Below the pieces are notes generated by a model that saw nothing but the letters and a program-made list of their open reading frames with translations, did not search any database and was not told the DNA's origin. A stretch of DNA of 64,000 bases from Marinobacter sp. ANT_B65. Its GTDB lineage: Bacteria > Pseudomonadota > Gammaproteobacteria > Pseudomonadales > Oleiphilaceae. Position 1 is the stretch's first letter. Each line of letters starts with the position of its first letter. This document shows positions 53,486 to 62,261 of this stretch, piece by piece. The DNA is taken from positions 310,001 through 374,000 of the forward strand of contig NZ_NXGV01000002.1 of NCBI RefSeq assembly GCF_002407605.1. Reading direction: 5' to 3'. Made by a program: the position numbers and the translations under genes.

Positions 53486-54562
53486 TCAGGCTTCTCCGGC
53501 AGTCAGCGCGTCAAGCGTGGTGATCTCGCCGGGGAAGTCTGGCTCGTAACCCGGCACCCTGGTAATACGATCGATCAATGTCGGGGACTTCAGGAGCTCG
53601 GTCAGGTGACCGAGTGTTGCGGGGGGCAGGCGATCCTGCCGATAGATCAGCATGTAGTGTTCGCTCGCCAGCTCAGTGAAGTTCAGATTGAACTGCTCGG
53701 CAGCGGCCTGCACGCCGAAACCGACTTCCGCCATACCTGAAGCCACGAAGGCAGCTATGGCGGTGTGGGTGAACTCCTGCTGGGAGGTTCGGTTCACGCT
53801 GTCCTCGGCGAGGCCCTGCTGCTTTAGCAGAAAGTTAAAAAGGATTCGGGTGCCGGAGTGGCGGTCGCGGCTGATAAAGCTTAGGCCGGAGGCGCTCAGA
53901 TCCTGCAGGGTTCGAATGGTGTCATGTTCGCCTATTCGCGTCATCAGTCCTTCGCGTCGGGTGACAAAACGGATGAGGCGGTGGTGTGTGTTGTTCAGGT
54001 GCTTCTGGTAATGGCCGATGACTTGTTGTGCCAGCGCCGGGCAGGTGGGTACGTGGAAACTTGCAGCATCACATTCACCGCGATTGAGAGCGGAAAGTGC
54101 CTCTTCCGGATTTCGATACTGGAGGTTGATGCTTACCTGCTTAGAGAATTCCGGCAGTAGTGCCACAGCGTAACCGTGGCTTGCATGCAGGCGCAGGGTA
54201 GGCTGCGTGCCAGCCAGCAACTGCTGAATCTGGTCGTTGAGTTCTGCTGTCATGCTGTCGATTTGGGGGCCAAGGCGGGCTTTTACACGGTGTTCCGCCC
54301 ACAGCAGTTTTTCGCCCAGGTCTGAAAGCTCGCTGCCATGGCCTTTGCGCATGACCACCAGCGGCAGGCCCAGAATATCGGCACCGCGATTGAGGAGGTT
54401 CCAGGCATGCCGGTAAGAAATGCCGGTGGCTGTAGCGGCCATGGTGAGCTTGCCAGTGTCGCGGATGCTTTCCAGCAGGCGGAACAGAACTGGCTCGAAA
54501 AGTTCGTCGGTATCAGTGCGAAATACCCAGGCGGGGGATATGTTCAGTTTTTTATTATGCAT
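53486..54562 (-). CDS. ModE-like regulator with periplasmic-binding-protein-like domain
   Basis: A 358-residue regulator. The N-terminal winged helix has GKLTMAATATGISYRHAWNLLNRG, the ModE/LysR-type pattern, and the C-terminal domain (from about residue 95) resembles the molybdate-binding-like PBP domain (PF12727 type), with SRDRHSGTRILFNFLL and AAFVASGMAEVGFGVQAAAE. It is divergent from fdsG (95 bp between starts) and most likely controls the molybdenum-dependent formate dehydrogenase operon. It converges with the OFA carrier, 7 bp apart. Confidence 0.85.
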   Translation of the reverse strand: MHNKKLNISPAWVFRTDTDELFEPVLFRLLESIRDTGKLTMAATATGISYRHAWNLLNRGADILGLPLVVMRKGHGSELSDLGEKLLWAEHRVKARLGPQIDSMTAELNDQIQQLLAGTQPTLRLHASHGYAVALLPEFSKQVSINLQYRNPEEALSALNRGECDAASFHVPTCPALAQQVIGHYQKHLNNTHHRLIRFVTRREGLMTRIGEHDTIRTLQDLSASGLSFISRDRHSGTRILFNFLLKQQGLAEDSVNRTSQQEFTHTAIAAFVASGMAEVGFGVQAAAEQFNLNFTELASEHYMLIYRQDRLPPATLGHLTELLKSPTLIDRITRVPGYEPDFPGEITTLDALTAGEA

Positions 54563-54657
54563 TATGATTCATATTTCCGTGGTGGTGTCTGGAGTGCTAA
54601 TTTGGCTTGATTGAGAGTGTTGTTACTGTATCAGAATAAAAACAGGTAGGAATAGAT

Positions 54658-55194
54658 ATGCATATGTCAGAGAGAGCTGACCACAAAACGGCCGCCATGC
54701 CGGTGCCCGCTCCCGGCGACTGGAGCCCTGACATCATCCGTCAGGAAGTTGCAGCCCTGCAGCATGAACCCGGAGCGCTTTTACCCATTCTGCACGCAAT
54801 ACAGGACCGCATCGGGTATGTGCCAGAGGGCGCTGTCCCCATAATTGCCGAAATGCTGCAGCAGACCCGTGCCGATATTCATGGCGTAATCAGCTTTTAC
54901 CATCATTTCCGGACTCACCCGGCTGGCAGTAACGTGCTGGAGGTGTGTCGGGCTGAGGCCTGCCAGGCCCGGGGTGGTCGAGCGCTTGAGCACCATGTTC
55001 AGGAGAAGCTGGGCGTGGATTATCACGAGACTACCAGCGATAACGAGTTCACTCTTGAGCCTGCGTACTGTCTGGGCAACTGCGCCTGCGGCCCGTCTAT
55101 CCGGGTGAATAACGAAATTATTGGCCGGGTGACCCCGCAAAAATTTGATGAGCTGGTGGACAAACTGACAACGTCTGTCCTCCAGATAAAATGA
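54658..55194 (+). CDS. fdsG: NAD-dependent formate dehydrogenase gamma subunit
   Basis: NuoE-like [2Fe-2S] subunit of the soluble formate dehydrogenase, 178 residues. The four cluster cysteines lie in the CRAEACQARGG and CLGNCACGPS blocks. The N-terminal helical part includes LLPILHAIQDRIGYVPEGAV. Start at 54658 follows AGGA; a second ATG is at 54664. It heads the operon fdsG-fdsB-fdsA-fdhD-fdsD and overlaps an upstream ATG of fdsB. Confidence 0.94.
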   Translation: MHMSERADHKTAAMPVPAPGDWSPDIIRQEVAALQHEPGALLPILHAIQDRIGYVPEGAVPIIAEMLQQTRADIHGVISFYHHFRTHPAGSNVLEVCRAEACQARGGRALEHHVQEKLGVDYHETTSDNEFTLEPAYCLGNCACGPSIRVNNEIIGRVTPQKFDELVDKLTTSVLQIK

Positions 55195-55211
55195 AAGCAG
55201 GAGCAAAATCC

Positions 55212-56771
55212 ATGACAATAACAATCTATGTGCCCTGCGATACAACTGCCCTTTCTCTGGGTGCCGACAGGGTGGCACAAGAGCTGCAGCTTGCGGCGGC
55301 AGCCCGGAACCTGGATATCCACCTGGTAAGAAACGGTTCTCGCGGGCTGTTCTGGCTCGAGCCTCTGGTTGAGGTGCAAACGCCTTATGGTCGCGTAGCT
55401 TATGGTCCTGTTGAACCAGGGCAGGTGGAAGAACTGGTGGCAGCCGGATTGTTTGAAGGTAATCCGGACCACTCATTGTATCTGGGGGATATCGCTCAGC
55501 ATCCCTATCTGCAACGCCAGCAACGCCTCACTTTTGCCCGCATTGGCATAACCGATCCGGTGTGCATTGAAGACTATATCGCCCATGGAGGGTTTGCCGG
55601 GCTGAAGAACGCGGCGGCGCTGACACCCCAGGGGATCGTGGATGAAATAAAAACTTCCGGTCTGCGTGGTCGTGGTGGTGCTGCATTCCCTGCCGGTATC
55701 AAATGGCAGACCGTGCTGGACGAACCCCACAACCAGCAAAAATATGTGGTCTGCAATGCCGACGAAGGCGATTCGGGTACCTTCGCCGATCGTCTGGTGA
55801 TGGAATGTGATCCCTATATGCTGATTGAGGGCATGACCATTGCTGGTCTGGCCGTGGGTGCCACTCTCGGCTTTATCTATGTGCGCTCGGAGTACCTTCT
55901 TTCCAAGAAAATGCTGGATGAAGCCATCCGCAGAGCGGAAGAGCACGGTTATCTGGGTGACAATGTCTGTGGCAATGGGCGCGCCTTCCGCCTGGAAGTG
56001 CGGCTGGGAGCCGGGGCCTATATTTGTGGCGAGGAAACCTCCCTGCTGGAAAGCCTCGAAGGCAAACGCGGGCTGGTGCGTTCCAAACCGCCGCTGCCTG
56101 CCATCAAAGGCCTCTTCGGCCAGCCCACAGTAGTAAACAACGTGCTGTCGCTGGCGGCAGTGCCATACATCATGGCCCACGGCGGTAAAGTTTATGCAGA
56201 TTATGGCATGGGTCGTTCGCTGGGCACCCTGCCCATTCAGTTGGCGGGCAATATCAAGCAGGGCGGCCTGATTGAACTGGCTTTTGGCGTTACCCTGCGC
56301 AAGGTGCTGGAAGACTTCGGTGATGGTTCCTTCACCGGCCGGCCCATAAAGGCTGTACAGGTGGGTGGCCCGCTGATGGCCTATCTGCCGGAAAGTCAGT
56401 GGGATACGCCAATGGACTACGAAGCTTTCGCAAAACTTGGCGCAGGTATTGGCCACGGGGGTGTAGTGGCCTTTGATGATACCGTGGATATGGGTGAGCA
56501 GGCCCGGTTCGCCATGGAATTCTGCTCTGTTGAGTCTTGTGGCAAATGTACCCCTTGCCGGATTGGTTCAGTGCGCGGTGTAGAAGTAATTGATCGCATC
56601 CGGGCCGGAGACAACAGCGATGACAATCTGGTGTTGCTGGAAGAGCTTTGCGAAACCATGGTGGACGGCTCGCTGTGCGCTATGGGCGGAATGACGCCCT
56701 TCCCGGTGCAGAGCGTGATGAAACATTTCCCTGAAGACCTGATGGCCAGCCCGCGCCCAGTGGAGGCATGA
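55212..56771 (+). CDS. fdsB: NAD-dependent formate dehydrogenase beta subunit
   Basis: NuoF-like subunit that passes electrons through FMN and a 4Fe-4S cluster to NAD, 519 residues. Visible parts: an N-terminal thioredoxin-like region, the FMN/NADH block GLRGRGGAAFPAGIKW, NADEGDSGTFADR, GAGAYICGEETSLLESLEG, and the cluster motif SCGKCTPCRIG. Start at 55212 is chosen over ATG 55191 because AGGAG lies eight bases before it. Its stop is followed after one base by the fdsA start. Confidence 0.95.
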   Translation: MTITIYVPCDTTALSLGADRVAQELQLAAAARNLDIHLVRNGSRGLFWLEPLVEVQTPYGRVAYGPVEPGQVEELVAAGLFEGNPDHSLYLGDIAQHPYLQRQQRLTFARIGITDPVCIEDYIAHGGFAGLKNAAALTPQGIVDEIKTSGLRGRGGAAFPAGIKWQTVLDEPHNQQKYVVCNADEGDSGTFADRLVMECDPYMLIEGMTIAGLAVGATLGFIYVRSEYLLSKKMLDEAIRRAEEHGYLGDNVCGNGRAFRLEVRLGAGAYICGEETSLLESLEGKRGLVRSKPPLPAIKGLFGQPTVVNNVLSLAAVPYIMAHGGKVYADYGMGRSLGTLPIQLAGNIKQGGLIELAFGVTLRKVLEDFGDGSFTGRPIKAVQVGGPLMAYLPESQWDTPMDYEAFAKLGAGIGHGGVVAFDDTVDMGEQARFAMEFCSVESCGKCTPCRIGSVRGVEVIDRIRAGDNSDDNLVLLEELCETMVDGSLCAMGGMTPFPVQSVMKHFPEDLMASPRPVEA

Positions 56772-56772
56772 T

Positions 56773-59694
56773 ATGTTGCACTATTATGATCCGAGCACCG
56801 AAACCTTTGAGCCGGGCAAAAGCGTATTGAATCCCGATCTGGACTATGGAACGCCAGCCCGCCTTTCAGAAACGCTTGTGTCCATTTCTGTAGATGGCAG
56901 AGACATTACCGTACCCGAAGGCACGTCTGTATTGCGGGCGGCTGCGTTGGCAGGTATCAATATCCCGAAATTATGTGCTACCGATAACCTGGAAGCCTTT
57001 GGTTCCTGTCGCCTTTGTGCAGTAGAAATTGAGGGGCGCCGTGGCTATCCGGCGTCCTGCACTACGCCGGTGGCAGAGGGTATGGAAGTTACCACCCAGA
57101 CCGGCAAACTGGCGAAACTGCGCCGTAACATCATGGAGCTGTACATCTCCGATCACCCGCTGGATTGTCTGACCTGTCCGGCGAACGGCGACTGCGAACT
57201 GCAGGATGTTGCTGGCGCGGTAGGCCTGCGGGAAGTGCGTTACGGTTTTGACGGCAAGAATCACCTGGACGCTGAAACTGATGCCTCCAACCCTTACTTC
57301 AGCTTCGATCCCAGCAAATGTATTGTGTGTTCCCGCTGTGTGCGTGCCTGTGAAGAGGTGCAGGGAACTTTTGCGCTGACTATTGAAGGTCGCGGCTTTG
57401 ATTCAGTGGTTTCTGCCAGCCAGCATGATCCTTTCATGGATTCCGAGTGTGTGTCCTGTGGTGCCTGTGTGCAGGCCTGCCCTACGTCCACGCTGATGGA
57501 AAAAACCGTGATCGATGCCGGCCAGCCCGAGCATAGTGTGGTGACAACCTGTGCTTATTGCGGTGTGGGGTGCTCGTTCAAAGCTGAAATGAAAGGCGAC
57601 CAGCTGGTGCGCATGGTGCCGTATAAGGGCGGCGAAGCCAATCACGGACACTCCTGTGTAAAAGGCCGGTTTGCGTTTGGTTACGCTACGCACAAGGATC
57701 GCATCAAGGAGCCAATGATCCGCGAATCTATAAACGATCCGTGGAAAGTGGTGTCCTGGGATGAGGCCCTGGCATTCTCTGCCAAAAAGCTCAAGGGCAT
57801 CCAGGCGGAATACGGACGGGAAAGCATCGGCGGTATTACATCTTCACGTTGTACCAACGAAGAAACCTATCTGGTGCAAAAGCTGGTCCGTGCAGCGTTT
57901 GGCAACAACAACACGGATACCTGTGCAAGGGTTTGCCACTCGCCCACAGGCTATGGCCTGAAAACCACTCTGGGTGAATCTGCCGGTACCCAGACTTTCG
58001 ATTCGGTGATGAAAGCCGACACCATCATGGTGATCGGAGCCAACCCGACAGATGCACACCCGGTATTCGGTTCGCTGATGCGCCGGCGCCTGCGCCAGGG
58101 TGCAAAACTGGTGGTGATTGATCCGCGTCGCACCGACATTCTGAATACGCCCCATGGTGGCGAAGGCCTGCATCTGCCATTACGCCCCGGCACCAACGTG
58201 GCCATGGTCAATGCTCTGGCCCATGTCATTGTGACCGAAGGCCTTGAAGATACCGACTTCATCAGCAGCCGTTGTGATCTCAAGGCATACCAGGCATGGC
58301 GCAGCTTCATCGCAGAGGAACGCAACTCCCCGGAAGCCATGGAAGAAGTCACCGGCGTGCCGGCTGCTAAAGTCCGGGAAGCGGCCCGGATATATGCCGG
58401 AGCCGACAACGGGGCTATCTACTATGGTTTAGGTGTTACCGAGCACAGCCAGGGGTCCACCATGGTGATGGGTATAGCCAACCTGGCGCTGGCGACGGGC
58501 AACATTGGCCGTGAAGGTGGCGGAGTGAACCCATTGCGGGGCCAGAATAATGTTCAGGGCTCCTGCGACATGGGCTCATTCCCCCACGAATTGCCTGGCT
58601 ATCAGCACGTGAATGATCCCGCTGTGCGGGCACGCTTTGAGTCGGTTTGGGGTGTGGAAATCGATCACGAACCCGGGTTGCGTATTCCCAACATGTTTGA
58701 TGCCGCTGTTGCCGGTACCTTCCGGGCGCTCTACGTACAGGGTGAGGATATTGCCCAGTCAGACCCTAATACCCAGCATGTTGAAGCAGCCCTCAAGTCA
58801 CTGGACTGCCTGATTGTGCAGGATATTTTCCTGAACGAAACGGCCAAGTACGCCCATGTGCTGTTGCCTGGTTCCACCTTCCTGGAAAAGAATGGCACCT
58901 TCACCAACGCTGAACGTCGCATCAACCGTGTACGTAAAGTGATGGAGCCCATTGCCGGCATGGAAGACTGGCAAGTGACCATGGCTCTGTCCAATGCTCT
59001 TGGCTATCCCATGAATTACAGCCACCCGTCTGAAATCATGGATGAAATTGCGCAGCTGACTCCCACCTTTACTGGCGTGAACTACGACAAACTGGAGGAG
59101 CAGGGCAGTATCCAGTGGCCGTGCAACGATGAGCATCCGGATGGCACACCGACCATGCACACGCTGGACTTCCCCATTGGCAAAGGCCGCTTTGCGGTGA
59201 CTGAGTATCTGGCTACAGAAGAGCGCACGAGCCGGCGTTTCCCGCTACTTCTGACCACCGGGCGAATCCTGTCTCAGTATAATGTGGGTGCCCAGACCCG
59301 TCGTACCAGCAATAGTGACTGGCATGAGGAAGACCTTCTGGAACTGCATCCCAGTGATGCAGAACTGCGCGGTGTGAAAGACGGTGACTGGCTGGGAATC
59401 AGCAGCCGCGTGGGCCACACGGTACTGCGGGCAAAAATCAGTACCCGTATGCTCCCGGGCGTGGTGTATACCACCTTCCACCACCCGGGCAGCGGCGCTA
59501 ATGTGATCACCACCGACAACTCTGACTGGGCCACCAACTGCCCTGAATACAAGGTTACTGCGGTACAGGTGGAAAAAGTGACCCAGCCATCGGACTGGCA
59601 GCTTAACTTTGTGGACTTCGACAAGCGCCAGCAGGCCTTGCTGAAGCCTGCAATGGACAAACGGGAAGATCACCATGCAAATGCCCTCAAGTAG
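56773..59694 (+). CDS. fdsA: NAD-dependent formate dehydrogenase alpha (catalytic) subunit
   Basis: Molybdopterin enzyme oxidising formate to CO2, 973 residues. Domains in order: plant-type [2Fe-2S] with CRLCAVE, a His-Cys cluster (HPLDCLTCPANGDC), two 4Fe-4S clusters (CIVCSRCVRAC, CVSCGACVQACP), a further 4Fe-4S at CAYCGVGC, then the bis-MGD domains. The metal ligand is Cys, in CARVCHSPTGYGL, with the conserved His next to it; this is the selenium-free form. The 3' end overlaps fdhD by 20 bp. Confidence 0.96.
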   Translation: MLHYYDPSTETFEPGKSVLNPDLDYGTPARLSETLVSISVDGRDITVPEGTSVLRAAALAGINIPKLCATDNLEAFGSCRLCAVEIEGRRGYPASCTTPVAEGMEVTTQTGKLAKLRRNIMELYISDHPLDCLTCPANGDCELQDVAGAVGLREVRYGFDGKNHLDAETDASNPYFSFDPSKCIVCSRCVRACEEVQGTFALTIEGRGFDSVVSASQHDPFMDSECVSCGACVQACPTSTLMEKTVIDAGQPEHSVVTTCAYCGVGCSFKAEMKGDQLVRMVPYKGGEANHGHSCVKGRFAFGYATHKDRIKEPMIRESINDPWKVVSWDEALAFSAKKLKGIQAEYGRESIGGITSSRCTNEETYLVQKLVRAAFGNNNTDTCARVCHSPTGYGLKTTLGESAGTQTFDSVMKADTIMVIGANPTDAHPVFGSLMRRRLRQGAKLVVIDPRRTDILNTPHGGEGLHLPLRPGTNVAMVNALAHVIVTEGLEDTDFISSRCDLKAYQAWRSFIAEERNSPEAMEEVTGVPAAKVREAARIYAGADNGAIYYGLGVTEHSQGSTMVMGIANLALATGNIGREGGGVNPLRGQNNVQGSCDMGSFPHELPGYQHVNDPAVRARFESVWGVEIDHEPGLRIPNMFDAAVAGTFRALYVQGEDIAQSDPNTQHVEAALKSLDCLIVQDIFLNETAKYAHVLLPGSTFLEKNGTFTNAERRINRVRKVMEPIAGMEDWQVTMALSNALGYPMNYSHPSEIMDEIAQLTPTFTGVNYDKLEEQGSIQWPCNDEHPDGTPTMHTLDFPIGKGRFAVTEYLATEERTSRRFPLLLTTGRILSQYNVGAQTRRTSNSDWHEEDLLELHPSDAELRGVKDGDWLGISSRVGHTVLRAKISTRMLPGVVYTTFHHPGSGANVITTDNSDWATNCPEYKVTAVQVEKVTQPSDWQLNFVDFDKRQQALLKPAMDKREDHHANALK

Positions 59695-60532
59695 CAAGGA
59701 GGCGGCTGCCGTGGCTGATTCCCCGCCTCCATTGAGCGAAGTGTGGGTGAACGTGTGTGGTGGTATTGAAGGCGCGCGCTCCCACGACATGGTTGCTGAA
59801 GAAGTTCCGGTTGCCATGATTTACAACGGCGTTTCCCATGCAGTGATGATGGCTTCGCCCTGTGACCTCAGAGATTTCGCTCTGGGTTTCAGTCTGAGCG
59901 AAGGCATTTTGCAGCGTCCTGATCAGCTGTTCAGTATCGGGATAACCGCGGGTGAGGACGGCATTGAAGTGGACATGCATATTGCCGGTGACTGTTATGC
60001 GCGCTTGCGGGAGCAGCGCCGCAATATGGCCGGCAGAACCGGTTGCGGGCTCTGCGGTACAGAATCACTTGCCTGCGTGGTGCGGGCTCTTGAGCCAGTT
60101 ACAGAGAAACCGTTACCGAGTGACGAAGCTGTTCAGGCTGCGCTGAAAAACCTGAAAAGCCATCAGCCGTTGCAGTCGCAAACCGGGGCTACTCATGGCG
60201 CGGCCTGGTGTGATGCCCAGGGCCGGATTGTTCTGGCGCGGGAAGACGTTGGCCGGCACAACGCACTGGACAAGCTGATTGGTGCCGGCCTGCGCGAGCA
60301 TGGTGAACAAGCCTTCAGGGATGGGTTTGCACTGATCTCCAGCCGCGCCAGTTTTGAAATGGTACAGAAAGGGGCCAGCGCGGGCATAGCTACACTGGTG
60401 GCGGTATCCGCCCCCACCGCCCTTGCTATCCGGGAGGCCCGTAAAAGCGGGATGAATCTTATCGGCTTTGCGCGCCCCGGCCGCCATGTAATCTATGCCC
60501 GTGGAAATTGCACAGCTCAGGAGAACGCCTAG
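59675..60532 (+). CDS. fdhD: Formate dehydrogenase accessory sulfurtransferase FdhD
   Basis: Transfers sulfur to the molybdenum cofactor before it enters FdsA, 285 residues. Diagnostic blocks: CDLRDFALGFSLSEGIL, the active CxxC in TGCGLCGTESL, REDVGRHNALDKLIGAGL and SSRASFEMVQKGASAGI. The ATG at 59675 lies inside fdsA, with another at 59681. Called fdsC in Cupriavidus and Rhodobacter operons. It overlaps fdsD by one base. Confidence 0.94.
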   Translation: MQMPSSSKEAAAVADSPPPLSEVWVNVCGGIEGARSHDMVAEEVPVAMIYNGVSHAVMMASPCDLRDFALGFSLSEGILQRPDQLFSIGITAGEDGIEVDMHIAGDCYARLREQRRNMAGRTGCGLCGTESLACVVRALEPVTEKPLPSDEAVQAALKNLKSHQPLQSQTGATHGAAWCDAQGRIVLAREDVGRHNALDKLIGAGLREHGEQAFRDGFALISSRASFEMVQKGASAGIATLVAVSAPTALAIREARKSGMNLIGFARPGRHVIYARGNCTAQENA

Positions 60533-60762
60533 TGAAGGACCAGGAATTGAATAACCTGATCAAAATGCTCGACCAGATTATCGCCAACAACCTGCACCAT
60601 GGTGATGACGACAAGGTAGCGGGTGTAGCTGCCGACCATCTGCATAAATTCTGGGCCCGCAGTATGAAACAGCAGATCATTGCCTGTGCTGACGGAACCT
60701 CACCGGAGTTGTCTGCACTGGCCCGGTTGACTATTGCCAGGCTACAGGCCAAACCTGAATAG
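60532..60762 (+). CDS. fdsD: Formate dehydrogenase delta subunit
   Basis: Small 76-residue subunit found at the end of fds operons, with the family pattern MLDQIIANNLHHGDDDKVAGVAADH and HLHKFWARSMKQQI near its middle. GTG 60532 is taken as the start because AGGAG lies eight bases upstream and the first GTG base overlaps the fdhD stop. It is needed for an active enzyme in related systems. Confidence 0.9.
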   Translation: MKDQELNNLIKMLDQIIANNLHHGDDDKVAGVAADHLHKFWARSMKQQIIACADGTSPELSALARLTIARLQAKPE

Positions 60763-60867
60763 ACGCCAGATGCAATCGCGTTTAACCAATGTTTACATGC
60801 TGTAGGTTTTATTTAGGTTAAGATCCCGTGGAGTGAAGCTTGGAACTCTCCTATATGGGCATTGGGC

Positions 60868-62199
60868 ATGCGCGGCACGTACGTTGAGCTTATTGAAACC
60901 CAGGTCGATGTCGCCGATCTAGAAATTGGCATGCACGTGATCCGGCTGGACAGACCCTGGGAAGAAACTGACTTTCTCGTTCAGGGCTTCATCATTAACG
61001 AGATGTCGGAAGTTCATGCGTTGCGTCGCCAGTGCGACTTCGTCGTAATACAGGGCGTGGCTGAGAGGCGGAGGCAGCCCGGAGAGAAAGTCTCCAGTTC
61101 AGGTCGCCCCAAGAGGGTTTCCGGGCATAACCAGAAGTATGCACAGGCGCCAATCTCCGCTACGGCCAGCACCATCCCTCGCAGGCGCGTTTCCTACATA
61201 AACCAGGTGAGCGTCGGCCGTGAGATACAAACGGCCATCATGAGGTTTGAAGAAGCTCAGGACACGGCCCGGTCCATCATGAACGGTTTGCGTGTAAGCC
61301 GTACGCTGGACATAAACAACGCCCGTGCTGTGGTTAATAGTTGCGTAGAGAGCGTGCTGCGCAATGAGAATGCGTTAATGCTACTCACCAAAATCAAGAA
61401 TCAGGATGAGTACACCGCCGAGCATTGCATCAACGTCTCCATTCTGGCTGCAGCCTTTGGCAAATCTCTGGGCATGATAAAAGGCGAGATTCAGAATCTG
61501 GCTCTTTGTGGTTTGCTACACGACGTGGGTAAAACCAAAATCCCGAACGAGATTCTGAATAAGCCTGGTCGCCTGACTGACGACGAATTCGACATCATGC
61601 GCAACCATGCGGTTCATGGGCGCACCATTCTTATCAGCACCGGCGCTCCCCTGAAAACCGCCATAGATGTGGCGTTTTCCCACCACGAGCGGATTGATGG
61701 GATGGGTTATCCCCGAAGGCTTCCGGCTGAAAAAATACCCTACTTTGCGAAGATTATCTCGTTGGTGGACACCTACGACGCGATTACCAGCAAACGTGCT
61801 TATCAAAAAGCCTCTGCGTCCATGCAGGCTCTGGAGATCATTCACAAAAATCGTGGCACCCAGTTTGATACTGAGTTGGCTGATGCATTTATCCGGATGG
61901 TGGGCATTTACCCGCCGGGGTCCATTGTGGAAATGCAGAACGGTCACGTGGGGATCGTAGTTGAGAGCTTTGAGAACCACAGGCTTAAACCGAAGGTGTT
62001 GATGGTTCGGGACGCGAATAAATCACCAACACCCTCCTTCAGCGTTCTGGATTTAAGGGAAGCTCCGGAAGATGATAACGGGGTGGTTTATCAAATCTCC
62101 AGAGAGGTGCCGGACGGGACTTACGGTATTATTCTGAAAGACTATGTGAAAGATGGTTTAATCGTAACAGCGCCTCTGCCCGGGCTTGATATAGAATAA
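60868..62199 (+). CDS. HD-GYP cyclic-di-GMP phosphodiesterase (DUF3391)
   Basis: A 443-residue c-di-GMP hydrolase. The N-terminal part is the DUF3391 domain (VDVADLEIGMHVIRLDRPW, about 10-110), followed by a linker and the HD-GYP domain with HDVGK (about residue 217) and the full signature HHERIDGMGYP (about residue 272). All metal ligands appear present, so it is probably active. No membrane segment or receiver domain. A diguanylate cyclase gene follows 62 bp downstream. Confidence 0.93.
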   Translation: MRGTYVELIETQVDVADLEIGMHVIRLDRPWEETDFLVQGFIINEMSEVHALRRQCDFVVIQGVAERRRQPGEKVSSSGRPKRVSGHNQKYAQAPISATASTIPRRRVSYINQVSVGREIQTAIMRFEEAQDTARSIMNGLRVSRTLDINNARAVVNSCVESVLRNENALMLLTKIKNQDEYTAEHCINVSILAAAFGKSLGMIKGEIQNLALCGLLHDVGKTKIPNEILNKPGRLTDDEFDIMRNHAVHGRTILISTGAPLKTAIDVAFSHHERIDGMGYPRRLPAEKIPYFAKIISLVDTYDAITSKRAYQKASASMQALEIIHKNRGTQFDTELADAFIRMVGIYPPGSIVEMQNGHVGIVVESFENHRLKPKVLMVRDANKSPTPSFSVLDLREAPEDDNGVVYQISREVPDGTYGIILKDYVKDGLIVTAPLPGLDIE

Positions 62200-62261
62200 T
62201 CGCCAGCGGGTTCTCTTCGCGCCGTTGTTACGCTTTTTCTGAAATTAAACATCTGGTACAC

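Noticed and set aside
57906..57960. Possible selenocysteine formate dehydrogenase
   Set aside because: The metal-ligand position in fdsA is an ordinary Cys codon (CARVCHSPTG) and no in-frame TGA is present.
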